Shown: positions 18,190-26,684 of the stretch, one piece after another
Numbering within the stretch: position 1 is the first letter of the stretch
Layout: each line of letters begins with the position of its first letter
The notes under the pieces: model-generated
The model's database searches: none
Told to the model about the DNA's origin: nothing
The model's input: only the letters and a program-made list of their open reading frames with translations
Origin: Synechococcus sp. UW69
Lineage (GTDB): Bacteria; Cyanobacteriota; Cyanobacteriia; PCC-6307; Cyanobiaceae
Direction: 5' to 3'
NCBI RefSeq assembly: GCF_900474185.1
Contig: NZ_UCNW01000009.1
Location: 310,001-374,000 of the forward strand
DNA: 64,000 nucleotides
Position numbers and translations under genes: made by a program

Positions 18190-18585
18190 TCAGGCGGCTT
18201 GGGCAGCGATGGGGAGGTCGTCAGGCTCGCTGACAGGCTGATCCGGTTGGGCCCATTGGAGCAGGCGCAGGGCCAGCCTGAGGTCGCCATCCATCCAGGC
18301 GCGAATCGCCATGGCGCGGCGTGGGTCATAGAAGCGCTGTCGCCGGTACCAGTCGAAAACATCTGCGTCAGACTTGCGACCATTGCAGGACAAGCAGGCA
18401 GGTACACAGTTTTCGGTGACACTCAATCCACCCTTGGCTCGTGGATGAATGTGATCAATTGATTCGGAAGGTTTGCCGCAATAAATGCAACTTTTACCGG
18501 TAAAAGTGTGAAGAGACTGTCGCCATCTTCGGACGCGCAATTTGGGACAGAGTTCGTCGAGAAAAACCGCGTCCCTGTTATGCAT
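18190..18585 (-). CDS. HNH endonuclease family protein
   Basis: This 131-residue protein has an HNH nuclease core: zinc ligands CIYC (33-36), the catalytic segment DHIHPRAKGG (44-53), and CLSCNGRKSD (64-73) with the second Cys pair and the Asn. An acidic, Trp-containing C-terminal region of 60 residues has no recognised domain. Such HNH proteins are usually free-standing and conserved in cyanobacteria. I see no intron, intein or restriction methylase nearby, so it is not obviously part of a mobile element. It is divergent from the SNF2 helicase gene across about 100 nt. Confidence 0.85.
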   Translation of the reverse strand: MHNRDAVFLDELCPKLRVRRWRQSLHTFTGKSCIYCGKPSESIDHIHPRAKGGLSVTENCVPACLSCNGRKSDADVFDWYRRQRFYDPRRAMAIRAWMDGDLRLALRLLQWAQPDQPVSEPDDLPIAAQAA

Positions 18586-18683
18586 CCGAATGCATCGGTT
18601 GTCACGATTCTGCCGTGAACGAAAAGCCAGTCAATGTGTCGAGCGCTGCACTTTTGAAGGTTTCTTCGCCTGTGATGTGAATC

Positions 18684-20351
18684 TTGATTTCAAGGCTTGC
18701 ACGCCGATCTGAGTTCACTAAAGTGATTGTTTGTGGGGGCCTGTTGGTGCCGCCAAAACCCACATCGACGTGTTATCTGGATCTCTCTCCAGCAGGTCTG
18801 ATCCGCGTGATCAGTCCGTTCGATGCGGTGACCCAGTCTCAGTTGCGTCGGATCCAGCCCCGGGGGCGATGGAACGGTCCAGGCCATGGCTGGGACTTCC
18901 CCTTGGCGTCTGCCGATGCGCTTCAACAGGCCCTGGGACGGCGTTTTCCCATGACCTCTGCACTGCAGGAGTGGCTCGACTGGTGTCAGCACCCCCTGCC
19001 ACCCCTGCCACCGCACCGGACGTTGGTGGCTTCAGCGGATCTCGACGAAGCCCTTCAGGATGGTCGTCGCCCCCTGCGCCATCAACGCTCCGGAGCCCGT
19101 TGGCTCCTGGCCCGTCGCGGTGCCGTTCTGGCGGATGAAATGGGTCTGGGAAAAACTCTCACAGCCCTTCTGGCGGCCCGTGCCTTGATGCGCTGTGCTG
19201 AGGTGCGCTTGCTTGTGGTGGCTCCCGTCGGGCTGCATCCCCACTGGCGCAGGGAATCAGAGGCCCTTGGGGTTGGTCTTGAGTTGGTGAGTTGGGCTCG
19301 GCTTCCCGACAACCTGCCGCCGGCGGGAACGCTCTTGGTGGTGGATGAAGCGCATTACGCCCAGTCTCTTCAGGCGCAGCGCACGGCTGCTTTGCTGCGC
19401 TTAGCGCGTCATCCCCGTCTGCGGGCGATCTGGATGCTCACGGGAACCCCGATGAAGAACGGTCGCCCTTCCCAGTTGTATCCCCTGCTCGCTGCTATGG
19501 ACCATCCGATTGCGCGGGATCAGCGACGGTTCGAGGAGCGTTATTGCCAGGGTCACTGGAGGGAGAGTCGATCCGGGAAACGCTGGCAGGCGTCCGGTGC
19601 CAGTCAATTGGAGGAGCTGCGGCGTCTGAGTCGCCCGCTGATCTTGCATCGCCGCAAGCAGCAGGTCGTGGACCTCCCTCCCAAGCAGCGACGCCTTCAT
19701 CCTGTGGATCTATCGGAAGGTGAGCGCACGGGCTTTGATCATCGTGTCGGTCTGGTGCTGGATGATTACCGGCGTCGGGCCCGTCTCGGGGAGGTTCGAC
19801 GGGATGCCGAGCCCCTGGCTTTGCTCACCTCCATGCGCCAGATCGCAGCGGAATTCAAATTGCCGGCGGCCCAGCACCTGGTGGAGTCATTGCGTCGGCA
19901 AGGGGAGGCGGTGGTGCTGTTCAGTGGCTTTGTGGCCCCGTTGCAGCTGTTGCAGCAAACCATCGGGGGGGAGTTGTTGACCGGTCGCCAACGGCCTGCC
20001 GAACGCCAGGTGAGTGTGGATCGGTTTCAGCAGGGTCAAAACGATTGTTTGCTGGCCACCTTCGGCACCGGTGCCCTTGGCTTCACCCTGCACCGGGCCC
20101 GACATGTGGTGTTGTTGGAACGCCCCTGGACGCCAGGGGACCTCGAACAAGCGGAAGACCGCTGTCATCGTCTCGGCATGGGGGATGGCCTCACCTGCCA
20201 TTGGCTACAGCTCGGCGCAGCGGACCAGCTGGTGGATGGGTTGCTGGCCAGCAAGGCGGAACGGATTGAGGTGTTGTTGGGGCCTCGCCGGTTGACGCTG
20301 CAACGTCAATCACTCCCAGCCATGGTGCGTGACTGTTTGCAAGTGGTCTGA
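18684..20351 (+). CDS. SNF2-family DEAH helicase/translocase
   Basis: This is an SNF2-type ATPase of about 555 residues, likely a DNA translocase in repair or remodelling. Motif I is LADEMGLGKTLTALLAARA and motif II VVDEAHYAQ (DEAH). The C-terminal lobe has a glycine-rich strand, ATFGTGALGFTLHRA, and motif VI EQAEDRCHRLGMGDG. The small N-terminal domain (GRWNGPGHGWDFPL) resembles the HARP/SMARCAL1-like module that precedes such helicases. The longest frame begins with TTG 18684, but the first 20 codons look non-coding. TTG 18744 or GTG 18747, after GTGGGGGC, may be the true start. The 3' end overlaps the opposing lipoprotein gene by 46 nt. Confidence 0.88.
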   Translation: MISRLARRSEFTKVIVCGGLLVPPKPTSTCYLDLSPAGLIRVISPFDAVTQSQLRRIQPRGRWNGPGHGWDFPLASADALQQALGRRFPMTSALQEWLDWCQHPLPPLPPHRTLVASADLDEALQDGRRPLRHQRSGARWLLARRGAVLADEMGLGKTLTALLAARALMRCAEVRLLVVAPVGLHPHWRRESEALGVGLELVSWARLPDNLPPAGTLLVVDEAHYAQSLQAQRTAALLRLARHPRLRAIWMLTGTPMKNGRPSQLYPLLAAMDHPIARDQRRFEERYCQGHWRESRSGKRWQASGASQLEELRRLSRPLILHRRKQQVVDLPPKQRRLHPVDLSEGERTGFDHRVGLVLDDYRRRARLGEVRRDAEPLALLTSMRQIAAEFKLPAAQHLVESLRRQGEAVVLFSGFVAPLQLLQQTIGGELLTGRQRPAERQVSVDRFQQGQNDCLLATFGTGALGFTLHRARHVVLLERPWTPGDLEQAEDRCHRLGMGDGLTCHWLQLGAADQLVDGLLASKAERIEVLLGPRRLTLQRQSLPAMVRDCLQVV

Positions 20352-20758
20352 CGCACCTTGAGTTCGTGCAGCAACATCGGATCGACTGGCTGACTGGAGC
20401 GGTTTAGCAGCGTCAGCGCCACGTCGACGTCATTGCAAGCTCTGGCTTGATCGCCAAGCAGGGTCAAGACAAGGGCGCGGTCCCGATGCAAATCGGCTTG
20501 ATCTGGCGTCTGGATGATGGCCTCATCGCAGCGTTCGACCATCAGTTTCAGGTCATCCATCTGGAAGTCCCCCAGGCAACTGGTCACCAGTGGTGTGGGG
20601 GCATTAACAGGCTTCGATGGTTGTTTGGTTTGGCATCCAGCAAGCAGCACTCCAGCTAGCAGAGTCAGAACCAGAACTACTGAGGGATCAGTAGCTGTAG
20701 CGCGTGGTGTCGTGGGTGCTCTCGATGGTGCTTTCGGTGACAGATGAGGAGTTTCCAA
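20306..20758 (-). CDS. Putative lipoprotein with TPR-like region, start unresolved
   Basis: The frame contains a textbook lipoprotein signal, VVLVLTLLAGVLLAGC, with a Cys where lipid would be attached, then a helical region of about 105 residues with repeated small/hydrophobic spacing (LHRDRALVLTLLGDQARACN), suggestive of a TPR-like pair. The N-terminus is a puzzle: no ATG or GTG stands just before the signal. TTG 20758 and ATG 20818 are the only upstream starts, and both lie inside the neighbouring gene. I placed the start at TTG 20758, giving an unusually long 41-residue signal. A CTG or other rare start nearer the hydrophobic core, or a sequencing frameshift, is also possible. Function unknown. 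Confidence 0.6.
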   Translation of the reverse strand: METPHLSPKAPSRAPTTPRATATDPSVVLVLTLLAGVLLAGCQTKQPSKPVNAPTPLVTSCLGDFQMDDLKLMVERCDEAIIQTPDQADLHRDRALVLTLLGDQARACNDVDVALTLLNRSSQPVDPMLLHELKVRQTTCKQSRTMAGSD

Positions 20759-21107
20759 GGGTGGCGGCGGTGGCTGGTTGTGTGTTCCCGCCGAACAGAT
20801 CACCAAGGAACTGGCCACAGTCGGGGAAATTGCCGGGGTCCTTGACGACGGCTTCCGTAATCATTACTGAGGCGTGCTCTGGAGATGTCTTGAATACGCT
20901 GCTGCCCTGGCGCTTGATCAAGGCATAGGCGGCATTCCAGCTGACCTTGTGGTCGTTGCCGCTGGAACGCATGAAGCAATAAATCTTGGCGCCCTTCTCT
21001 TCTGTTGCTTCTGCTGCTTCTGCTGCTTGCAAGGCGGGGCTGACGCTGCCGAACGCACCGATCAGGGCCGCGGTGCACAGAACCAGCGATGACCTGAGGG
21101 AAGCCAT
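20688..21107 (-). CDS. Secreted protein, DUF6554-like
   Basis: This 139-residue protein begins with a signal peptide (SLRSSLVLCTAALIGAFG, then an Ala-rich stretch), so it is probably periplasmic or lumenal. The mature part includes AKIYCFMRSSGNDHKVSWNA and ends in Ser/Thr-rich, low-complexity sequence. I recognise it as resembling a marine picocyanobacterial family of unknown function (DUF6554, from memory). The two Cys (FYC-like and PDCGQF) could form a disulfide. ATG 21107 is the start, as the frame extends upstream only to a weak TTG. It overlaps the signal region of the downstream lipoprotein frame. Confidence 0.7.
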   Translation of the reverse strand: MASLRSSLVLCTAALIGAFGSVSPALQAAEAAEATEEKGAKIYCFMRSSGNDHKVSWNAAYALIKRQGSSVFKTSPEHASVMITEAVVKDPGNFPDCGQFLGDLFGGNTQPATAATLGNSSSVTESTIESTHDTTRYSY

Positions 21108-21139
21108 AACAACGGTTGTGAGTTGCCTCAAGGTATCGA

Positions 21140-21670
21140 TCAGCCTCCTGTTGTCGAGGGCACGATCAGTCGCACCACTAAGGGCAACACCAGCAGCACC
21201 GTGATCAGCCGAACAGCGTGGAGGGCGGCCACCGCGGCACCGACGCCGAATTCCGCACCGACAAGGCTCATGCCACTGATGCCCCCCGGCGCTGCTCCGA
21301 GCAAGGCCACGATTGGATCAATGCCAAGCAAGCGGCTGGTCCAGAGTCCCACCACGATTCCCGTCATCACCAGCGCCAGGGTGATCAGAACCGCTGGTTT
21401 CCACAGGAGTTGCAGTTGACTCAGGGATGCCCGCGTCAGGCCAGTACCGATCACGGTGCCGATGCCGATCTCAAGAACCGTGCGCGTTCCCGTTGGCCAG
21501 GTGGCTGTCTCCAGTTGACCGCTCATGCTGACGATGCCAGCACCCAGCAGTGCTCCCGCCAGGGGTGCAGCGGGAATGCCGCTGAGTAGAGCCAGCAGTC
21601 CGATGGCGGTTCCAGCCAGTAAATACAGCGCCAGCGTTGCCAATGGTGGCATCGGTCTCGATCGCGTCAT
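21140..21670 (-). CDS. AbrB family (ammonia monooxygenase-like) membrane protein, half-size
   Basis: This 176-residue hydrophobic protein has at least five membrane segments. It matches one AbrB-duplication unit, including GLLALLSGIPAAPLAGALLGAGIV near the N-terminus and LLGAAPGGISGMSLVGAEFG near residue 125. Full-length AbrB-family proteins are about twice this size, with two such units, so a dimer would be expected. The family is annotated as possible regulators or transporters without proof. It is unrelated to the AbrB transcription factor in fold. ATG 21670 is used; ATG 21652 is possible. It lies just upstream of the DUF6554-like gene on the same strand. Confidence 0.8.
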   Translation of the reverse strand: MTRSRPMPPLATLALYLLAGTAIGLLALLSGIPAAPLAGALLGAGIVSMSGQLETATWPTGTRTVLEIGIGTVIGTGLTRASLSQLQLLWKPAVLITLALVMTGIVVGLWTSRLLGIDPIVALLGAAPGGISGMSLVGAEFGVGAAVAALHAVRLITVLLVLPLVVRLIVPSTTGG

Positions 21671-21735
21671 GTCTGCTTGATCTTGAGACAGCGGCGCTCC
21701 TGTGTTGTTATCAGCGCAACCGCCAGGTTTCGAAG

Positions 21736-22059
21736 ATGACCTCCTCCGTGTCCTTTCGGATCACCCGCACAGCGGAAGATCTCGCTCAAACCATCACTGC
21801 CTTGTCGCAGCGTTTGGTGAAATTGGAACAGCGTCAGGAAGTGCTTGAGCTTCAGCTGCGCCAGCAGCAGAAGGAGCTGAATGCTGTCCCTGACGAAGAG
21901 ATTTCCACCCTTGAGGGTGTGGAAGCCCTGTTGCGTGAAACGCGTGAGCTTTTGGACAGCACCGCTCCCGTGGCGGAAGGCTCCATGCCGGAGGAGTCAT
22001 TCCAGAACGACTCCTGGGGTCATGAGGACGGCTCAGATGTGACCCGCGATGTCGCATAG
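21736..22059 (+). CDS. Conserved hypothetical coiled-coil protein
   Basis: The 107-residue protein starts at ATG 21736 (the frame is open earlier to 21637 but that part overlaps the divergent AbrB-like gene). A helical stretch (about 15-55) with heptad-like LSQRLVKLEQRQEVLELQLR is a probable coiled coil, followed by an acidic tail. There is no membrane segment and no known motif. I do not recognise a function. It is followed after a short palindrome by another small plus-strand gene. Confidence 0.7.
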   Translation: MTSSVSFRITRTAEDLAQTITALSQRLVKLEQRQEVLELQLRQQQKELNAVPDEEISTLEGVEALLRETRELLDSTAPVAEGSMPEESFQNDSWGHEDGSDVTRDVA

Positions 22060-22062
22060 GGG

Positions 22063-22077
22063 TGGCACCCGGTGCCA
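22063..22077. repeat. Perfect palindrome TGGCACC-C-GGTGCCA
   Basis: A 7 nt inverted repeat with one central base lies between the coiled-coil gene stop and the next small gene. It is followed by an A-rich stretch rather than T, so it is not a typical terminator for the plus strand. It may be an operator or mRNA hairpin. No function can be shown. Confidence 0.4.
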
Positions 22078-22097
22078 AAATAAAAAGAAAGGCAACT

Positions 22098-22316
22098 ATG
22101 GCGATCACCATCCCTGCCTCCAATGCTTGCTCTTCTCGCACCTTGCACGGCATGACCATTTGGACCCGGTCAGGCTTCGTTGAAGGCGGCCATCAACTCG
22201 AGAAGCTGGAATTTGCTCTGGCTCTTGCTGAAGCGCGCGGCGATCAAGTCCGCTGTCGTCAACTACGGGATCGGATTGCCGATCTTGGGGGCAACGCTGA
22301 AGAACCTGGTACTTGA
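22098..22316 (+). CDS. Conserved small hypothetical protein
   Basis: This 72-residue ORF begins at ATG 22098, with AAAGG seven bases ahead. The frame is open further to 22062, but the ribosome site favours the later start. The C-terminal half is helical and charged (LEKLEFALALAEARGDQVRC, then LRDRIADLGGNAEEPGT). The EARGD..RC..LRDRIAELGG pattern looks like a conserved cyanobacterial short protein, but I cannot name it. There is no signal or membrane segment. It may be co-transcribed with the preceding gene. Confidence 0.62.
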   Translation: MAITIPASNACSSRTLHGMTIWTRSGFVEGGHQLEKLEFALALAEARGDQVRCRQLRDRIADLGGNAEEPGT

Positions 22317-22427
22317 CTCTGAGGCCAACGGTACCAGTGGCTGTTAGTCGGCAATGATGCTGATCGACGATGGAATGGCCTGAATATCAATCAGAGCTAA
22401 TATTTTGTTGATAAGGGAACTCGAACG

Positions 22428-22646
22428 TTGACCCTGACACTCACAAAAACAAAACATTCCGAGACGACTCAACAACGTCAAAATCACGAATCAGCGGCTC
22501 AAGCTTTGTTCGTCAAAGCACGCAAGTGCGCTGAAGATGGCCGAGTGAATGAAGCGGGTTCTTTCATCCTGCAAGCCTTGGGCCACGAACGTCGTGCTGG
22601 ATGCGCTGGACCACAAGTTCTTCAATTAATCAAGCCTCGTTCTTGA
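22428..22646 (+). CDS. Conserved small hypothetical protein
   Basis: This 72-residue ORF starts at TTG 22428, preceded by AAGGGAA at ribosome-site distance. A polar N-terminus rich in Thr, Gln and Lys is followed by a helical segment with ALFVKARKCAEDGRVNEAGS and a C-terminal GPQVLQLIKPRS. The helix-turn-helix spacing resembles a single TPR-like hairpin. Related short proteins seem to exist in other marine picocyanobacteria, from memory. The function is unknown. It ends 21 nt before the tRNA-Gly gene on the other strand. Confidence 0.6.
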   Translation: MTLTLTKTKHSETTQQRQNHESAAQALFVKARKCAEDGRVNEAGSFILQALGHERRAGCAGPQVLQLIKPRS

Positions 22647-22667
22647 GATTTACTTGGAATTCGTTGA

Positions 22668-22739
22668 AGCGGATGACCGGATTCGAACCGGCGACGTTCA
22701 GCTTGGGAAGCTGACATTCTACCACTGAATTACATCCGC
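22668..22739 (-). tRNA. tRNA-Gly (anticodon CCC)
   Basis: The minus strand folds as a cloverleaf. The 7 bp acceptor stem is GCGGATG/CATCCGC. The D arm contains CAGTGGTAGAAT. The anticodon stem TCAGC/GCTGA encloses loop TTCCCAA with anticodon CCC (reads GGG). The T arm is CCGGTTCGAATCCGG. The discriminator is T. CCA is not encoded. It stands alone, and I see no integrase or direct repeat next to it. Confidence 0.97.
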
Positions 22740-22771
22740 AGTGGGGCGAGATCGCTCTCGCCACCTGTGTT

Positions 22772-23920
22772 CTAGCCAAGCGCAGTGGAAGCTGCAGCGA
22801 CGCCTGCACCCATGCTGCCTTTGTGCAGCCCTAAAGATTGAAGGGTGGCTTCAATCGCTGCGACGGCGGTCAGTACATCCCGGTCGCAGACATAGCCGAG
22901 ATGCCCGATTCGGAACACCTTCCCTTTTAGGTGGTCTTGACCACCAGCCAAAAGAATGTCGAATTTTTCCTTCACGGCTTTGCGCAACTGTTCGGCGTCG
23001 ATGCCTTCGGGGGCCACCGCGGTGATGGCCGGGCTGCCGCAACCCTCAGCAGCAAAGAGGGGCAGCCCCATTGCCTTCATGCCGGCTTGGGCGGCGGCGC
23101 GATGGCGGGCGTGCCGGGCAAAGATTGCCTCCAGCCCCTCCTTCTGCATCATCTCCAGGGCTGCTTCCAGGCCGAAATAGAGATTCACCGCGGGGGTGAA
23201 GGGGTTGCTGTCTTTCGCCGCTGTTTTCCGGTAGGGGCCCAGGTCCAGATAGAACTTGGGCAAATCGGAGCGCTCGTAGGCCTCCCAGGCCCTTGCGCTC
23301 ATGGCCACAAAACTAAGGCCAGGCGGGAGCATGTAACCCTTCTGCGCGCCTGAGGCCACCACATCCAGCCCCCAGTCGTCCATGGGGACGTTGGTGGCAC
23401 CGAGGCTGGTGACGCAGTCCGCCAGGGTCAGGGCCGTGCCGTGGGCCTTCACGTGACGGGCAATGCTTTCCAGATCGTTGATCACCCCCGTTGAGGTTTC
23501 CGAGTGGGTGAGGATCACGGCCTTGATCGCTTTGGCGCTGTCGGCTTCCAAAGCCGAGCGGAAGGCCTCCGGGTCGAGGGGCTGGCCCCATTCCGCTTTG
23601 ATCACCTCCACGTCCAGTCCGTAGGCGCGGGCCACCTTGACCCAGCGTTCCCCGAATTTTCCGTTGTCGCCGCAGAGCACCTTGTCTCCGCGGCTGAGGG
23701 TGTTGATGATTCCCGCTTCCATGGCAGCTGTTCCACTGCCGGTGATCACCAGCACATCGCTGGTGGTCTGATGCAGCCACTTCAGCTGTTCAGTCGTGCG
23801 CCGCACGATGGCCTGGAATTCCCCGCTGCGGTGGCCAATGGGGTGTCGACCCATGGCCTTCAGCACCGTTTCCGGCACCGGCGTGGGGCCAGGAATCATC
23901 AGGGTGAGCTTGTCCTGCAT
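22772..23920 (-). CDS. Class V aminotransferase, serine/alanine--glyoxylate type
   Basis: This is a PLP enzyme of fold type I, 382 residues. It opens with LMIPGPTPVPETVL, typical of alanine- or serine-glyoxylate aminotransferases. The substrate region is LVITGSGTAAMEAG, and the PLP Lys194 is in ASGAQKGYMLPPG. In cyanobacteria it most likely works in photorespiration, making glycine from glyoxylate with serine or alanine as donor. Older annotations call the same family a small subunit of a soluble hydrogenase, which is misleading. The amino donor cannot be told from sequence. It lies divergent from cbiD. Confidence 0.9.
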   Translation of the reverse strand: MQDKLTLMIPGPTPVPETVLKAMGRHPIGHRSGEFQAIVRRTTEQLKWLHQTTSDVLVITGSGTAAMEAGIINTLSRGDKVLCGDNGKFGERWVKVARAYGLDVEVIKAEWGQPLDPEAFRSALEADSAKAIKAVILTHSETSTGVINDLESIARHVKAHGTALTLADCVTSLGATNVPMDDWGLDVVASGAQKGYMLPPGLSFVAMSARAWEAYERSDLPKFYLDLGPYRKTAAKDSNPFTPAVNLYFGLEAALEMMQKEGLEAIFARHARHRAAAQAGMKAMGLPLFAAEGCGSPAITAVAPEGIDAEQLRKAVKEKFDILLAGGQDHLKGKVFRIGHLGYVCDRDVLTAVAAIEATLQSLGLHKGSMGAGVAAASTALG

Positions 23921-23958
23921 GGCGCGGGGGATGCCAATCGGCGACTCTAGAAAACAGC

Positions 23959-25065
23959 TTGTCCAGTCCCATCGCCCCCTCCAGCCCAGGATTGACCTTG
24001 CCGGTGTGGGTGGCGGGGGCGGCCAAGGCAGCCCTGAAGGTGTTGCTTGGCGAGGCGTTTGATCCTGAACAGCAGTTGTGCCAGGGGCCAGATCAACCGT
24101 CTTTGCAGGTGCCTGTCTGCTCTGCGGCTCCCTTGGCGACTGATCAAGCCTTGGGGATCAGCCGCTGTGATCCTGGGCCTGGTCTGGATCTGACGCGGGA
24201 TCTGGAGATCTGGGTGCGGGTGGCCTGGATCAGCGCATCTCAGCCGCTGCTTGATTTGCAGGCAGGAGAAGGTGTTGGCCGCGTCGGTCCTGCGGGAGAG
24301 GCTTGTTTGTCAGGCTTCGCCCGTGAGCTGTTGGAGCGGAATCTGCTGCCCCTGTTGCCGCCCGGTCGGGGCCTGATGGTGCAGCCGATTCTTCCGCTGG
24401 GTCGTGCCCTGGCCCAACGCACCAGCAATGCCGCGTTTGGGGTGGTGGATGGCTTGGCGTTGATCGGCACACAAGCGGAGGTGCAGCGCAGCGCGGCTCC
24501 GGATCAGCTGCAGCAGGTGCTTGCTGATTTGGGGACGCTCGCTTCGGATCCGTCCTTTCAGGGACGCATCGTGTTGGTGATTGGTGAGAACGGCTTGGAC
24601 CTCGCCCGCCAGCGGGGTCTGGGGCCCTTGCTCAAGGTGGGGAACTGGCTGGGACCGGTGCTGGTGGCCGCGGCGGAAGCCGGTGTTCGCGATCTGCTGC
24701 TGCTCGGTTACCACGGCAAGTTGATCAAGTTGGCTGGCGGCATCTTTCACACCCATCACCATCTGGCGGATGGTCGTCTGGAAGTGTTGGTGTCGCTGGG
24801 GCTGGATATCGGCCTGTCTGTAGACCAGTTGTTGCAACTGCGTGGTGCCGCCTCCGTTGAGGAGGCCTTCCAGGCTCTGGGTGCTGATCAATCCAGAGCG
24901 CTCGGGCAGCATCTGGCCGCGATGGTGGAGCGGCGCAGTCAGTCCTATGTCGCTCGCTACGGCGACTGGTCAATGCGGATCGGTGCTGCTCTGTTCGACC
25001 GGAGCCGGACCCTGCGCTGGTGGGGACCGGAGGGGGAGAAGCGCTTCTTTACGCTGAGGGATTGA
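23959..25065 (+). CDS. cbiD: Cobalt-precorrin-5B C1-methyltransferase CbiD
   Basis: CbiD methylates C1 of the corrin ring in the anaerobic route to cobalamin. The 368-residue protein has the expected features: an N-terminal GLTLPVWVAGAAKAAL, a Gly-rich region RVGPAGEACLSG, a central NWLGPVLVAAAEAGVRDLLL, and the conserved GYHGKLIKLAGGIFHTHHH near residue 255. The start is TTG 23959, which gives the expected N-terminus. The gene stands apart from other corrin genes except cbiC at 53.5 kb. Marine Synechococcus make pseudocobalamin, which fits. guaA follows after 32 nt. Confidence 0.92.
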   Translation: MSSPIAPSSPGLTLPVWVAGAAKAALKVLLGEAFDPEQQLCQGPDQPSLQVPVCSAAPLATDQALGISRCDPGPGLDLTRDLEIWVRVAWISASQPLLDLQAGEGVGRVGPAGEACLSGFARELLERNLLPLLPPGRGLMVQPILPLGRALAQRTSNAAFGVVDGLALIGTQAEVQRSAAPDQLQQVLADLGTLASDPSFQGRIVLVIGENGLDLARQRGLGPLLKVGNWLGPVLVAAAEAGVRDLLLLGYHGKLIKLAGGIFHTHHHLADGRLEVLVSLGLDIGLSVDQLLQLRGAASVEEAFQALGADQSRALGQHLAAMVERRSQSYVARYGDWSMRIGAALFDRSRTLRWWGPEGEKRFFTLRD

Positions 25066-25097
25066 CGCTCGTCTGAGAGCGGTACTTATCAGGATCG

Positions 25098-26684
25098 ATG
25101 TCCCAGCCCTCGTCCGACGGTCAGCGTCAGCCGGCCATCGTCATCCTTGATTTCGGCTCCCAGTATTCGGAGTTGATTGCCCGGCGCGTGCGTGAGACCG
25201 AGGTGTTCTCGGTGGTGTTGGGCTACAGCACCTCGGCGGAGGAACTGCGCCGGATGCAACCGAAGGGGATCATCCTCAGCGGTGGCCCCAGTTCCGTTTA
25301 TGCGGAACACGCGCCGCTCTGTGATCCCGGCATCTGGGATCTGGGCATTCCTGTGATGGGGGTTTGCTATGGGATGCAGCTGATGGTGCAGCAGCTCGGT
25401 GGCGTTGTGGAGGCCGCCACGGGCAAGGCTGAATACGGGAAGGCGCCCCTTGAGGTGGATGACCCGACGGATCTGCTCACCAATGTCGACAACGGATCGA
25501 CGATGTGGATGAGTCATGGCGACTCGGTGAAAGCCCTTCCAGAGGGGTTTGTGCGTTTGGCGCACACGGCCAACACCCCTGAAGCGGCGGTGGCGCATTT
25601 GCAACGCAATCTCTATGGGGTGCAATTCCACCCCGAGGTGGTGCATTCCACCTGCGGCATGGCCCTGATCCGCAATTTTGTTTATCACGTTTGCGGCTGT
25701 GATCCGGATTGGACCACGGCGGCCTTCATCGATGAGGCCGTTGGCCTGGTGCGGGAGCAGGTGGGCGATAAGCGCGTGCTGTTGGCGCTCTCCGGTGGGG
25801 TCGATTCATCAACCCTCGCCTTTCTGCTCAAGAAGGCGATCGGTGATCAGCTCACCTGCATGTTCATCGATCAGGGATTCATGCGCAAAGGCGAGCCGGA
25901 ATTTCTGATGGACTTTTTCGACCGCAAGTTCAATATCCATGTGGAGTACATCAATGCCCGACAGCGGTTCATCAGCAAGCTCAACGGCATCACCGATCCG
26001 GAGGAGAAACGCAAAATCATCGGCACCGAGTTCATCCGGGTGTTCGAAGAGGAGAGCAAGCGGCTCGGACCCTTTGATTACCTGGCCCAGGGAACGCTGT
26101 ATCCCGATGTGATCGAAAGCGCAGGCACCAACGTCGATCCCAAGACTGGCGAGCGGGTGGCCGTGAAGATCAAGAGCCACCACAACGTGGGCGGTCTTCC
26201 CAAGGATCTTCGGTTCAAGCTGGTGGAGCCTTTGCGCAAACTTTTCAAAGATGAAGTGCGCAAGGTGGGGCGCAGCCTCGGCCTGCCTGAAGAGATCGTG
26301 CGCCGCCATCCTTTCCCTGGCCCTGGACTGGCGATTCGCATCCTCGGTGAAGTCACCGACGAGAAGCTCAACTGTCTGCGTGATGCGGATCTGATCGTGC
26401 GCGAGGAAATTAAGGAAGCGGGTCTGTATCACGACATCTGGCAGGCCTTTGCAGTACTGCTGCCGGTGCGGTCTGTCGGAGTGATGGGCGACAAACGCAC
26501 TTACGCCTGGCCCATCGTTCTGCGCTGTGTGTCGAGCGAAGACGGCATGACCGCTGATTGGTCGCGCCTGCCTTACGACTTGATGGAGACCATCTCCAAT
26601 CGGATCGTGAATGAGGTGAAGGGGGTCAATCGGGTGGTGCTCGACATCACCAGCAAGCCCCCCGGCACGATTGAGTGGGAGTGA
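25098..26684 (+). CDS. guaA: GMP synthase (glutamine-hydrolysing)
   Basis: GuaA converts XMP to GMP, using glutamine and ATP. The N-terminal class I amidotransferase domain has the nucleophile Cys in [15 protein letters not shown] and the His/Glu pair in FHPEV. The ATP pyrophosphatase domain carries the P-loop [14 protein letters not shown]. The C-terminal dimerisation domain ends [15 protein letters not shown], which is diagnostic. At 528 residues it is full length. The stop codon shares a base with the start of the next gene. Confidence 0.98.
   Translation: MSQPSSDGQRQPAIVILDFGSQYSELIARRVRETEVFSVVLGYSTSAEELRRMQPKGIILSGGPSSVYAEHAPLCDPGIWDLGIPVMGVCYGMQLMVQQLGGVVEAATGKAEYGKAPLEVDDPTDLLTNVDNGSTMWMSHGDSVKALPEGFVRLAHTANTPEAAVAHLQRNLYGVQFHPEVVHSTCGMALIRNFVYHVCGCDPDWTTAAFIDEAVGLVREQVGDKRVLLALSGGVDSSTLAFLLKKAIGDQLTCMFIDQGFMRKGEPEFLMDFFDRKFNIHVEYINARQRFISKLNGITDPEEKRKIIGTEFIRVFEEESKRLGPFDYLAQGTLYPDVIESAGTNVDPKTGERVAVKIKSHHNVGGLPKDLRFKLVEPLRKLFKDEVRKVGRSLGLPEEIVRRHPFPGPGLAIRILGEVTDEKLNCLRDADLIVREEIKEAGLYHDIWQAFAVLLPVRSVGVMGDKRTYAWPIVLRCVSSEDGMTADWSRLPYDLMETISNRIVNEVKGVNRVVLDITSKPPGTIEWE

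Noticed and set aside
18190-18585. HNH protein as part of a homing or restriction element
   Set aside because: No intron, intein, methylase or repeats nearby; similar free-standing HNH genes are common in cyanobacteria.
22063-22077. Palindrome as a rho-independent terminator
   Set aside because: It is followed by A, not T, on the plus strand and no minus-strand gene ends there.
22668-22739. tRNA-Gly as an island attachment site
   Set aside because: No integrase or direct repeat of the tRNA 3' end is seen, and flanking genes look like core genome.
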